Shown: piece by piece, positions 1 through 8,055 of the stretch | How the letters are laid out: each line of letters opens with the position of its first letter | Numbering within the stretch: the stretch's first letter is position 1 | Source: Bryobacter sp. CoA8 C33 | GTDB lineage: Bacteria; Acidobacteriota; Terriglobia; Bryobacterales; Bryobacteraceae | Assembly: GCA_019931185.1 (NCBI GenBank) | Contig: JAINDK010000012.1 | Span: forward strand, 62,001-126,000 | DNA: 64,000 nucleotides | Direction of reading: 5' to 3' | Notes under the pieces: generated by a model | Database searches by the model: none | Told to the model about the DNA's origin: nothing | The model's input: the letters and a program-made list of their open reading frames with translations, nothing else | Made by a program: the position numbers and the translations under genes

Positions 1-957
1 CACCTCGCCGATGGCCCGGGCGAGCAGGCCCCTGGTGTGGGAGAGTTGACGGGCCCAGGCGGTTTTCGAGCCGGCGACCGCGTCGGGAATGTGATCGACG
101 ATGACAGCGCCGCGAAAGTCCACTTCGACGAGAGTCTTCAGGATCTGGTATGTGTCCAGCGATGCGCTGCCGGGATGCATTCGGAGGTGAATCTTCCAGA
201 GCCGGTTGCGCCCGGCGAAGTAGCGGATGGCCGTGATGACATCGGCGCCCATCCGCTGGCCGCCCTCGAGCCAGCAACCGCAGCAAAGGCAGACGCCGAT
301 GTTGGGCGAATTGGCGATTTCGAGCGCGCGTTTGTAGCCGGCAATGCTGCTGAAGAGGCAGCGCGGCAAGCCGCTGGAGGCCTCGGCCGGCGAATCATCG
401 GGGTGAATGCCGATGAGCACGCCTGCCTGCTCGGCGACGGGCGCGGCCCGCTCCACCCAATAAGTGAAGTTGTCCCAGATTTCCTTTTCCGTATAAGGGC
501 GGGCCGGGCAGCCGCGGACCAACGCCCTTTCGGCGGAACCCATACCGTCGCCCATGTGGGAATAGGTGGTGTAGCGCAGGCCGGAGGCGGACAGGTCGCG
601 CAGGTACTGCTGGTATTCGGCGATTCTGGCGTCCCGGCCCGGCAGATTGAGGGAGACCTCTTCCATGTTGTGGACGTTGGCGTTGCCGATGCTCCAGACG
701 CGGATGCCGGCGGCTTCGACGTTGGCCTGGATGCGCTGGAAGTTCTTGAGCGTGCCGCCGGCGCCGGAGGTGCTGAGCGTGACCCAGTTGAGCCCGACTT
801 GGTTGACGAAGGCGAGGTCTTCGGGCTGGGGGTCGGAGCCGGCCTGCCAGGCGATTTTGATGCCGGGGTCGAATTCGGGCAAGGGGGCGCGCGCTGGCTT
901 CGTTTGTGCGGGAGCGGCGAGGGCGGCGGCGCTGGAGGCGAATTGACGGCGGGTCAT
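1..957 (-). CDS. UxuA-like mannonate dehydratase family protein (partial, 3' end outside window)
   Basis: Reading leftward from ATG at 955-957, 319 codons stay open to the window edge, so the C-terminus is missing. The N-terminus MTRRQF followed by an Ala-rich stretch resembles a twin-arginine signal, as is common for acidobacterial sugar enzymes. A TIM-barrel xylose-isomerase-like body follows, with SLNLPGRDARI near residues 102-112 and the HPDD motif at 185-188 followed by SGLPRC. Both are hallmarks of D-mannonate dehydratase (UxuA), which makes 2-keto-3-deoxygluconate from mannonate in uronate catabolism. The putative Tat signal would place it outside the cytoplasm, which is odd for UxuA, so it may be a paralogue with another sugar-acid substrate. 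It is transcribed divergently from the tetR gene. Confidence 0.75.
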   Translation of the reverse strand, partial: MTRRQFASSAAALAAPAQTKPARAPLPEFDPGIKIAWQAGSDPQPEDLAFVNQVGLNWVTLSTSGAGGTLKNFQRIQANVEAAGIRVWSIGNANVHNMEEVSLNLPGRDARIAEYQQYLRDLSASGLRYTTYSHMGDGMGSAERALVRGCPARPYTEKEIWDNFTYWVERAAPVAEQAGVLIGIHPDDSPAEASSGLPRCLFSSIAGYKRALEIANSPNIGVCLCCGCWLEGGQRMGADVITAIRYFAGRNRLWKIHLRMHPGSASLDTYQILKTLVEVDFRGAVIVDHIPDAVAGSKTAWARQLSHTRGLLARAIGEV

Positions 958-980
958 GGGCGGGATTGTATCGAAGGGGG

Positions 981-1009
981 TTGACGAAGTAAACGTCATG
1001 TGGAAAGAT
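981..1009 (+). promoter_or_regulatory. Candidate promoter of the tetR-efflux operon
   Basis: TTGACG at 981-986 matches the -35 consensus at five of six positions. AAAGAT at 1004-1009, after a 17-base spacer, is a weak -10. The predicted transcript start would fall at about 1016, inside the inverted repeat described next and only a few bases before the ATG at 1022. Inferred by eye only. Confidence 0.4.
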
Positions 1010-1012
1010 TAA

Positions 1013-1039
1013 AACGTTCGTATGAATGAAACGAACGTT
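1013..1039 (+). promoter_or_regulatory. Inverted repeat overlapping the tetR start, probable TetR operator
   Basis: AACGTTCGT at 1013-1021 and ACGAACGTT at 1031-1039 are perfect 9-base inverted arms around a 9-base spacer that contains the ATG. The right arm is also part of the 10-base palindrome CGAACGTTCG at 1032-1041. Size and symmetry fit a dimeric TetR-type repressor, and the position over the predicted start site and start codon fits autorepression of the whole efflux operon. A further AACGT lies at about 992, so a second weaker site is possible. Confidence 0.6.
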
Positions 1040-1654
1040 CGATCCACTCAGGGGAAAATCCTCGATGCCGCCGAGCAGCTCTTTGCCCGCCAGGGCATTG
1101 AGGCGACTTCGCTGCGGCAGATCACGAGCGAGGCGGGAGTCAACCTCGCTGCCGTGAATTATCACTTCAATTCCAAAGATACCTTGGTGAAACTTGTTTA
1201 TCTGCGGCGGGTCCGGCCCATGAATGCGATGCGCCTCGAGCGGCTCAGGCAGGCGGAAGAGGCCAAGCCGGGAGATCTGGATGCGGTACTCGAAGCTTAT
1301 TATGGGCCGGTGCTCGATCTGGCGGAGGTGGTGAACATCGGCTTGTTTTTGGGGCGGCTGTATACGGAGCCGCACGGGGTGGCGTGTGAGGTGCTGGCGG
1401 AAGAGATGGGGGAGACGGCGCGGCGATTCGCGCAGGCGCTGGGACGGATTTTGCCGCATTTGAGCGCGCGGGAGATTTTTTTGCGGCTCAATTTCTCCGC
1501 GGGGGTGATTGCTCACACCATTGGAGGGCGGGAAAAGTTGGGATGGATGAGCCAGGGGCTGGCGGATATGGGGGATAAGCAGCAGCTTTTGCGGGAAATG
1601 AAGCAGTACGCCAATGCGGGGTTAATGGCGCCGGGACTGGAGCAAAGAACATGA
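1022..1654 (+). CDS. TetR/AcrR family transcriptional repressor (CecR-like)
   Basis: 210 residues. Residues 10-57 form a TetR N-terminal helix-turn-helix, with the recognition region TSLRQITSEAGVNLAAVNYHF typical of the family. The helical C-terminal ligand-binding half resembles the CecR/YbiH type. It is the first gene of a contiguous run with tolC, hlyD, two ABC ATPases and two ABC-2 permeases, its stop overlapping the tolC start by four bases. E. coli cecR likewise precedes ybhG-F-S-R, so a role as ligand-released repressor of this exporter is a strong inference. ATG at 1022 has no clear Shine-Dalgarno sequence, and the start codon lies inside an inverted repeat that is probably its own operator. 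Confidence 0.85.
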   Translation: MNETNVRSTQGKILDAAEQLFARQGIEATSLRQITSEAGVNLAAVNYHFNSKDTLVKLVYLRRVRPMNAMRLERLRQAEEAKPGDLDAVLEAYYGPVLDLAEVVNIGLFLGRLYTEPHGVACEVLAEEMGETARRFAQALGRILPHLSAREIFLRLNFSAGVIAHTIGGREKLGWMSQGLADMGDKQQLLREMKQYANAGLMAPGLEQRT

Positions 1655-2955
1655 TCTGGTTGGTGTTAACGCTGCTGGCGGCCGAGCCGATGCCGCTGAG
1701 TTTGTCGAAAGCAGTGGAGTTGGCTACAGCCCCAAACGGCAATTTGCGTCTGGCCATGATTCGGGAAACGATCAGCGAGGCCGAAGCCAAGCGGCGGCAG
1801 GCGCTCGGAGCTTTTCTGCCACAGCTGGAAGGAATGGCTGGGGCTGCGAGCCAGACGCGTAATCTGCAGGCCTTTGGCTTCAGCCTGGGGCCGGCAGTGC
1901 CGTTCCAGATACCGAGTTTTGTCGGGCCATTCACTGTAGTGGATTACAGGGTGAGTGCGACACAGAGCATTCTCGACCTCTCGGCGATTTACCGCTACCA
2001 GGCGGCGCGGCTTAGGAAAGAGGTTGCGGATGCGGAGGTGAGGCAGGCGCGGCAGGTAACAATCCAGCAGGTGGCGCGCACTTATGTGCTGGTGCTGCGG
2101 GCGGAGGCGGCGCTGGACGCGGCCCGGGCGGGGCAGGCGCTCGCCGAGCGGCTGGTGCTGCTGGCGGAAAGCCAGAAGCGGGCGGGAACGGGAACAGGGA
2201 TTGAGCTGACGCGGGCCAAGGTACAACTGCAGAACGAAAAGCAGCGGGTGTTGGTGGCCAGCAATGAAGGGGAGCGGGCGGGGCTGGAGCTGAAGCGGCA
2301 GACAGGCATTAGCTTCGACCAGGAGTTAAAGCTGACGGACCGGATGAATGACGGCAGTGAGGCGGCGCCGGGGCTGGCGGCGGCGCTCGAGAGCGCGTTC
2401 GCGGGACGGTTGGATCTGCTGGCGCAGGAGCGGCGGCGGTCTGCCCTGGGTCTGTCGGTACGGGGAATTCGCGCCGAGCGGCTGCCGAGTTTGGCGAGCA
2501 GTGGCGATTATGGGGTGATTGGGGATGGGTCGCGGATGCTGCCGACGCGTTCGGTGGCGATCGGGTTGCGGGTGCCGGTCTTTGATGGGGGGCGGCGGGA
2601 GGCGCGGCTGGCGGAGGCCGGCACGCAATTGCGGCAGGAATCCCTGCGGACGGAGGATTTGAAGCGGCAGATTGAGGTGGAAGTGCGCCAAGCGCTGCAG
2701 GCGCTTGAGAACGCCCGGGCGCAGATCGAGGCGGCGCGGCTGGGGCTGGAATTGGCAGGGCAGGAACTGGAGCAGGCGCAGCGGCGCACGGAAGCCGGGG
2801 TGGCGTCGGGCGTGGAACTCACCGATGCACAGACGCGGCTGGCCCGGGCGCGGGACAATCAGCTAGCGGCGCTGTCACAATTCAACTTGGCGCGTATTGA
2901 AGTGGCGGCGGCAACGGGCACGATGGAAACGGCGGCGAAGGGAATGGTGCATTGA
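1651..2955 (+). CDS. TolC-family outer-membrane efflux channel
   Basis: 434 residues. A short hydrophobic leader (MIWLVLTLLAAEP) precedes PLSLSKAVELA, the usual start of outer membrane efflux protein repeats. Two halves of long amphipathic helices rich in Ala, Arg, Glu and Gln follow (about 30-210 and 240-425), as in the OEP fold whose trimer forms the outer-membrane barrel and periplasmic tunnel. It would dock with the HlyD-type adaptor encoded next. ATG overlaps the TetR stop (ATGA) and the gene's own stop overlaps the hlyD start by four bases, so translation is probably coupled. A dedicated TolC inside a Ybh-type operon differs from E. coli, where tolC is encoded elsewhere. Confidence 0.88.
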   Translation: MIWLVLTLLAAEPMPLSLSKAVELATAPNGNLRLAMIRETISEAEAKRRQALGAFLPQLEGMAGAASQTRNLQAFGFSLGPAVPFQIPSFVGPFTVVDYRVSATQSILDLSAIYRYQAARLRKEVADAEVRQARQVTIQQVARTYVLVLRAEAALDAARAGQALAERLVLLAESQKRAGTGTGIELTRAKVQLQNEKQRVLVASNEGERAGLELKRQTGISFDQELKLTDRMNDGSEAAPGLAAALESAFAGRLDLLAQERRRSALGLSVRGIRAERLPSLASSGDYGVIGDGSRMLPTRSVAIGLRVPVFDGGRREARLAEAGTQLRQESLRTEDLKRQIEVEVRQALQALENARAQIEAARLGLELAGQELEQAQRRTEAGVASGVELTDAQTRLARARDNQLAALSQFNLARIEVAAATGTMETAAKGMVH

Positions 2956-4121
2956 TGAAAAGAGGAATTGCGCTCGTGCTCGTGCTGGCGGCGGCAGTGG
3001 GCTACTTTGTCTGGCGCCGGACGCAGGTCGAGGACGACAGTGTTTTGCGTTTGTCGGGTAACATCGAGTTTCGCAAGGTAGACATGGCCTTCAAGATGGC
3101 GGGCAAGCTGGCGGAGCTTTCCGTTGAGGAAGGGGCCGATGTGCGGCGGGGGCAGATGCTCGCGCGGCTGGACCGCGAAACGATGACGCGGATGCGCGAG
3201 CGGGACCGGGCGGGAGTGGCAATCGCGGAATCAAATTTGGAACAGATGCGCACGGCGATCGAATTTCAGCGGCGCACGCTCGAGGCGGAGACGAAGCTGC
3301 GCGAGGCGGAGTTGCGGCAGGCGCGGGCGAAGTTGCAGGAGTTGAGCGACGGGGCAAGGCCGCAGGAGATTGCGCAGGTCCGGGCGCAGGCGAGCGACAT
3401 CCGTGCGCTGCAGGCGCAGGCGCGGCGGGACTGGGAACGCGCGCAGAAACTGGCCGAGGCGGAGGACATCAGCCAAGCGCAGTTCGATCAATTCCGCTTG
3501 CGGCTGGACTCGGCAACGGCGCAATTGCAGAACGCCGAGCAGCGGCTAGCCCTGGTTGTGGAGGGACCGCGGCAGACGGACCTGGAGGCCGCGCGGGCGA
3601 ATGTGGCGCGGGCCGAGGCGGCGTTGAAATTGACTGAGGCCCAACGGATCGAGATCAAGCGCAAGCAGCAGGATCTGGTGGCGCGCCGCGCCGAGGTGGA
3701 ACGCAACCAGGCGAACGTGGGGGTGATCGACAGCCAGATTGCGGACACCACTTTGACTGCGCCGGTGGATGGGGTGGTGCTGGTGCGGAGCGCCGATCCG
3801 GGCGAGGTGCTGGCCGCGGGCACGCCGGTGCTTACGTTGGGGGAAATCGACAAGCCGTGGTTTCGCGGTTATGTGCCGCAGTCTAAGCTGGGACGGGTGC
3901 AACTTGGCCAGGGGGTCGAGGTGAGGTCTGACAGCTACCCGGAAAAGCGTTACCGCGGAAGAATTACGTTTATTGCCAGCGAGGCGGAATTCACCCCGAA
4001 GCAGATACAGACGCAGGAGGAGCGAGTCAAGCTGGTTTACCGAATCAAAGTGGAAGTGGAAAACCCCGGCCGGGAGTTGAAGCTGAGTATGCCGGTGGAT
4101 GCCGAAATCCGTTTTCAATAA
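2952..4121 (+). CDS. HlyD/YbhG-family periplasmic adaptor (membrane fusion protein)
   Basis: 389 residues. One N-terminal membrane anchor (about residues 4-22) is followed by a barrel-sandwich half-motif (KLAELSVEEGADVRRGQMLARLD, about 52-75), a very long Glu/Arg/Gln-rich coiled-coil hairpin (about 80-260), then the second lipoyl-like half (TLTAPVDGVVLVRSADPGEVL) and a beta-barrel C-terminus. This is the standard architecture of adaptors joining an inner-membrane ABC pump to a TolC channel. It resembles YbhG and YhiI. It overlaps tolC by four bases, and its TAA shares one base with the following ATPase start. Confidence 0.88.
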   Translation: MMKRGIALVLVLAAAVGYFVWRRTQVEDDSVLRLSGNIEFRKVDMAFKMAGKLAELSVEEGADVRRGQMLARLDRETMTRMRERDRAGVAIAESNLEQMRTAIEFQRRTLEAETKLREAELRQARAKLQELSDGARPQEIAQVRAQASDIRALQAQARRDWERAQKLAEAEDISQAQFDQFRLRLDSATAQLQNAEQRLALVVEGPRQTDLEAARANVARAEAALKLTEAQRIEIKRKQQDLVARRAEVERNQANVGVIDSQIADTTLTAPVDGVVLVRSADPGEVLAAGTPVLTLGEIDKPWFRGYVPQSKLGRVQLGQGVEVRSDSYPEKRYRGRITFIASEAEFTPKQIQTQEERVKLVYRIKVEVENPGRELKLSMPVDAEIRFQ

Positions 4122-5032
4122 TGGAATACGCCGTCGAAGCCCGGGGCTTGAGGCGCCGTTTCGGCGCGGTGGAGGCTGTGCGGGAAGTGAGTTTCGCCGT
4201 GCGGCCCGGCGAGGTGTTTGGCTTGGTGGGGCCGGATGGGGCGGGCAAGACAACAGTGCTGCGGATGCTCTGTGGACTGCTGGACGCCGACGAGGGGGAG
4301 GGGCGCGTGGCGGGACTGGGGGTGCGCGAGAATCCGGATGCCATCAAGGATTGTATTGGCTACATGGCGCAGAAATTCGGGCTCTACGCGGACCTGACGG
4401 TGGATGAAAACATGGACTTTTACGCCGACCTGTTCGGCATCCCCGGTGTGGCGCGACGGGAGTTAAAGGGGCGGCTGTTGCGGATGACGCGCATGGAGGC
4501 GTTTGGCGGGCGCGCCGCTGGCAAGCTGTCGGGCGGCATGAGACAGAAGCTTTCGCTGATGTGTACGCTGTTGCACAAGCCGCAAATTCTATTTCTGGAT
4601 GAGCCGACCAATGGAGTGGATCCGGTATCGCGGCGTGATTTCTGGCTAATTCTGGAGGATCTGGTGCGCGGCGGGCTGACGGTGGTGGTGACGACGTCGT
4701 ATCTGGATGAGGCGGAGCGCTGCGGACGGTTGGGGTTGATGCATCAGGGGCGGATTGTGAAGATGGGTTCGCCGGCGGAACTGAAGGCGGGCTTGCCGGA
4801 GGAGTGTTACGCCGTGCGCGGGAACAGGCCGAGACAATTGCTACAGCAACTATCCGGCCAGGCGGGAGTGCTGGACGTGAAAATGTACGGCGCGGAATTG
4901 CACCTGTTTCTCGAGCCCGGCGGGCGCGTACCCGAGCTTGAGGCGGAGGCGCGCCTGGAGCGGATCGTGCCGTCACTTGAGGACGTGTTAATGGCCGAGA
5001 TCCGGCGGCAGCGGACCCGGAGGGTGGCGTGA
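4121..5032 (+). CDS. ABC transporter ATPase, YbhF N-terminal-half type
   Basis: 303 residues, one nucleotide-binding domain. The Walker A is GPDGAGKT (38-45); Asp in place of the usual Asn is also what I recall for the first half of E. coli YbhF. The LSGG signature precedes a complete Walker B (ILFLDEPTNGVDP). A C-terminal extension of about 70 residues follows the domain. In E. coli YbhF two such domains are fused; here the second is a separate gene starting four bases before this stop. It should pair with the following ATPase and the two ABC-2 permeases to drive export. Confidence 0.88.
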   Translation: MEYAVEARGLRRRFGAVEAVREVSFAVRPGEVFGLVGPDGAGKTTVLRMLCGLLDADEGEGRVAGLGVRENPDAIKDCIGYMAQKFGLYADLTVDENMDFYADLFGIPGVARRELKGRLLRMTRMEAFGGRAAGKLSGGMRQKLSLMCTLLHKPQILFLDEPTNGVDPVSRRDFWLILEDLVRGGLTVVVTTSYLDEAERCGRLGLMHQGRIVKMGSPAELKAGLPEECYAVRGNRPRQLLQQLSGQAGVLDVKMYGAELHLFLEPGGRVPELEAEARLERIVPSLEDVLMAEIRRQRTRRVA

Positions 5033-5772
5033 GCGGAATCAGCGTGCGTCTGACGGGACTGACGAAGCGATTTGGCGACTTCGTGGCGGTCGACCAGGTG
5101 AGCCTTGAGGTGGGCAAAGGCGAGATTTTCGGTTTTCTCGGACCCAATGGAGCGGGAAAATCCACGACGATCCGAATCTTGTGCGGCTTGCTGGCACCGA
5201 GCGCCGGCACGGCGGAGGTGGGTGGGTTTGATGTAGCGCGGGAGCCGGAGAAGGTGCGAGCCAACATTGGCTACATGTCGCAGCGGTTTTCGCTCTATGA
5301 CGATCTGACAGTGGAGGAGAACCTGGACTTCTTTAGCGGCATCTACGGCGTGGCAACGGAAATGCGGATGGAGCGCAAGAGTTTTGCTCTGGCGATTGCA
5401 GGGATGGAGGACCGCCGGGGGGCGATGACCCGCACCCTGCCGGGGGGGCTGAAGCAGCGTCTAGCCCTTGGCTGCGCGATTCTGCACGAGCCGCCGATTC
5501 TGTTTCTCGACGAGCCCACGAGCGGGGTCGACCCGATGGCGCGGCGCGCATTCTGGGACCTGATCTACCGTCTGAGCGAAGCCGGGCAAACCGTTTTCGT
5601 CACGACACATTACATGGAGGAGGCCGAGTACTGCCACCGGGTGGCGCTGCTGTACCGGGGGCGGCTGATCTCGCTGGGGGCGCCAGCGGAGTTGAAGCGT
5701 CAGATGGGGGCGACGTCGATGGAGGGTGTGTTTGTGTCAAGCATCGAGCGCGCCGAGGGAGAACGGCCGTGA
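5029..5772 (+). CDS. ABC transporter ATPase, YbhF C-terminal-half type
   Basis: 247 residues, GTG start at 5029 overlapping the previous stop. The Walker A is canonical (GPNGAGKS, 38-45), as is Walker B (ILFLDEPTSGVDP). The signature reads LPGG (137-140) rather than LSGG, a change at a position that contacts ATP from the opposing subunit. Together with the upstream ATPase it corresponds to the two halves of YbhF, so a heterodimeric motor with asymmetric ATP sites is likely. Its stop overlaps the GTG of the next permease gene. Confidence 0.87.
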   Translation: MSGISVRLTGLTKRFGDFVAVDQVSLEVGKGEIFGFLGPNGAGKSTTIRILCGLLAPSAGTAEVGGFDVAREPEKVRANIGYMSQRFSLYDDLTVEENLDFFSGIYGVATEMRMERKSFALAIAGMEDRRGAMTRTLPGGLKQRLALGCAILHEPPILFLDEPTSGVDPMARRAFWDLIYRLSEAGQTVFVTTHYMEEAEYCHRVALLYRGRLISLGAPAELKRQMGATSMEGVFVSSIERAEGERP

Positions 5773-6899
5773 ACGGGCGCCGCTGGTGGGCGGTGACGCG
5801 CAAGGAATTGCTGCACATCGTGCGCGACCCGCTGAGTCTCTATATGGCGCTGGCGATCCCGCTGATCATGCTCCTGCTTTTCGGCTATGCGCTGAGCCTC
5901 GATGTGGATCATGTGCCGGTGGTGGTGGAAGACCACGATCAGACGGTGGAAAGCCGGGCGCTGATTGAGCGATTTCGCGGCAGCCAGTATTTTGACGTGG
6001 TGGCGGTGGCGCGGAGCCAGCGGGAGCTTGCGGCGGCGATCGACCGGAGCAAGGCGCTGGTCGGCCTGGGGATCCTGCCGGGTTTTGGCGCGGCGATCCA
6101 GGCCGGTGAGGCGGCCAGTGTGCAACTGGTGCTCGACGGGAGTGACTCCAATACGGCCAATATCGCGCTGGGTTATGCGTATTCGCTGGTGACGCTGTAT
6201 GGGTTGGAGGTGCGGGCGGCGGCGCGCGAGCGGCTGGGGGCGCCGAAAGTGAGCGGGGTGGATTCGCGGATTCGCGTAATTTTCAATAGCGATCTCAAGA
6301 GCCGGAATTATATTGTCCCGGGGCTGTTGGCGGTGATCCTGATGATGGTGGCTTGCGTGTTAACGAGCCTGTGCGTGGCGCGGGAATGGGAGAACGGCTC
6401 GATGGAGCAGCTCTTGTCGACGCCGTTGCGCCCGGTGGAGTTTCTGCTGGGAAAGCTCGCAGCGTATTTTCTGGTGGGGATGATCGACATGGTGATGTCG
6501 ATCGCGGTGGGGATCTTCTTGTTCGGGGTGCCGATGCGCGGCAGTGTATGGCTGCTGGCTTTCAGCTCGGGGCTGTTCTGCTTTGGCGCTTTGTGTATCG
6601 GCATTCTGATCTCGACGGTTACGCGCAACCAGATCATCGCCTATCAGCTGAGCATGCTTTCGAGCTTCATGCCTTCGTTTCTGCTGAGTGGCTTCGTTTA
6701 TTCGATCGAGAACATGCCGCCGGCGATTCAACTGTTAACCCATCTGGTGCCAGCGCGGTATTTCATCACGATTCTGAAAGGAGTGTTCCTCAAGGGGGCG
6801 GGGGTGGAAATTCTGGCGGCGGAACTGGTGGCGCTATTTGTCTTCGGCGGGCTGGTCTTCTTGCTGGCGGCGCGGAAAATGCGGGCGAAGGTGGCCTAG
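5769..6899 (+). CDS. ABC-2 type permease (YbhS/YbhR-like), first copy
   Basis: 376 residues, GTG start overlapping the upstream ATPase stop. One transmembrane helix near residues 20-38 is followed by a large periplasmic domain (about 40-175) and a C-terminal cluster of five or so helices (from about 178). Sequences such as SRNYIVPGLLAVILMM and HLVPARYFITILKGVFLKG are typical of the drug-export branch of ABC-2 permeases. It is paralogous to the next gene; the two probably form a heterodimeric membrane channel fed by the two ATPases. Confidence 0.86.
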   Translation: MNGRRWWAVTRKELLHIVRDPLSLYMALAIPLIMLLLFGYALSLDVDHVPVVVEDHDQTVESRALIERFRGSQYFDVVAVARSQRELAAAIDRSKALVGLGILPGFGAAIQAGEAASVQLVLDGSDSNTANIALGYAYSLVTLYGLEVRAAARERLGAPKVSGVDSRIRVIFNSDLKSRNYIVPGLLAVILMMVACVLTSLCVAREWENGSMEQLLSTPLRPVEFLLGKLAAYFLVGMIDMVMSIAVGIFLFGVPMRGSVWLLAFSSGLFCFGALCIGILISTVTRNQIIAYQLSMLSSFMPSFLLSGFVYSIENMPPAIQLLTHLVPARYFITILKGVFLKGAGVEILAAELVALFVFGGLVFLLAARKMRAKVA

Positions 6900-6903
6900 A
6901 GAT

Positions 6904-8055
6904 ATGTGGGCGCGTGTGCGGGAAATCGTGCGCAAGGAAATCAAGCAGACGCTGCGCGAGCGGCGGATGCGGGTTACGCTGCTGGCGCCGCCGTTGATCC
7001 AATTGATGATCTTTGGCTATGCGGTGAACCTCGATGTCGATCACGCGCGACTGGCGCTCTTCGATCAGGACCGGTCGGTGGCGGCGCGGGAATTGCTCGA
7101 TGAGTTTCGCGGCTCGGGCCGTTTCGAACTGGTGGCGCAACCGGGCTCGGAGCAGGAGGCGCAACGGGTGCTCGACCGTGGGGAGGCCGAAGTGGTGTTG
7201 CGGATCCTGCCCGGCTTTGGCGTCGATTTGGCGCGGGGACGGGAGGCAGCCTTGCAAGTGCTGGTGGACGGCACGAACTCGAATACGGCGAGTATTATCG
7301 CCAACCAGGCGACGCTGGTGATCCGGCAATTCAACGCGCGTCAGCTAGTCAGAACACAGCAGCACAAGATGGTGGGCCGGGCTGTCGAGCGCCCGCTCTT
7401 CGCGCCACTGCCCAATGTGAGCGCCGTGCCGCGCGTCTGGTTTAATCCCGAGTTGAAAAGCCGCAATTACTTCGTGCCGGGCATACTGGTCAACATCATC
7501 ATGCTGGTGACCTTGTCGCTGACTTCGATGGCGATCGTGCGGGAGAAAGAGATCGGCACAATGGAGCAGTTGATGGTGACGCCGATCCGGCCCTTTGAGC
7601 TGATTCTTGGTAAAACGCTGCCCTTTGCCGCCATCGGGCTGGGGCAATTGGTGTTTATCACGAGCGTGGCGTTATTGGTGTTTCGCGTGCCGCTGCGGGG
7701 CAGCGTGCTGTTGCTGCTGCTGGCGAGTGTGTTCTTCATTTCGTGCACGCTTGGGCTGGGTTTGTTCATCTCGACGATTTCGGCAACGCAGCAGCAGGCG
7801 ATGATGACGACGCTGTTTGTGTTCCAGCCGATGTTCATGCTGAGCGGCTTCAGCTTTCCCATCCGCAACATGCCGGAGGTCATGCAGTGGGTAACACGGT
7901 TGAACCCGATGCGTTACTTCATGGAGGTAACGCGGGGCATCTTTCTGAAGGGCGTGGGCCTCGACGTGTTATGGCCGCAGGTACTGGCCCTGGCCGTGCT
8001 GGGCGTGGGGATCCTGACTCTAAGCGTGCTGCGCTTTCACAAGCGGCTCGACTAA
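6904..8055 (+). CDS. ABC-2 type permease (YbhS/YbhR-like), second copy
   Basis: 383 residues from ATG at 6904, four bases after the previous stop. This start is preferred over in-frame codons upstream because they lie inside the first permease and MWARVREIVRKEIKQTLRERR matches the cytoplasmic N-terminus of the paralogue. Topology is the same: one helix, a periplasmic domain, then a C-terminal helix bundle. Shared motifs are KSRNYFVPGILVNIIML and RLNPMRYFMEVTRGIFLKG. It ends the efflux operon and its TAA overlaps the stop of the convergent M1-like gene (CTAA at 8052-8055), leaving no room for a terminator. Confidence 0.87.
   Translation: MWARVREIVRKEIKQTLRERRMRVTLLAPPLIQLMIFGYAVNLDVDHARLALFDQDRSVAARELLDEFRGSGRFELVAQPGSEQEAQRVLDRGEAEVVLRILPGFGVDLARGREAALQVLVDGTNSNTASIIANQATLVIRQFNARQLVRTQQHKMVGRAVERPLFAPLPNVSAVPRVWFNPELKSRNYFVPGILVNIIMLVTLSLTSMAIVREKEIGTMEQLMVTPIRPFELILGKTLPFAAIGLGQLVFITSVALLVFRVPLRGSVLLLLLASVFFISCTLGLGLFISTISATQQQAMMTTLFVFQPMFMLSGFSFPIRNMPEVMQWVTRLNPMRYFMEVTRGIFLKGVGLDVLWPQVLALAVLGVGILTLSVLRFHKRLD

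Noticed and set aside
5437-5448. LPGG signature in the second ATPase as a sign of inactivity
   Set aside because: Walker A and B are intact, and single changes at this Ser occur in one site of asymmetric ABC pairs.
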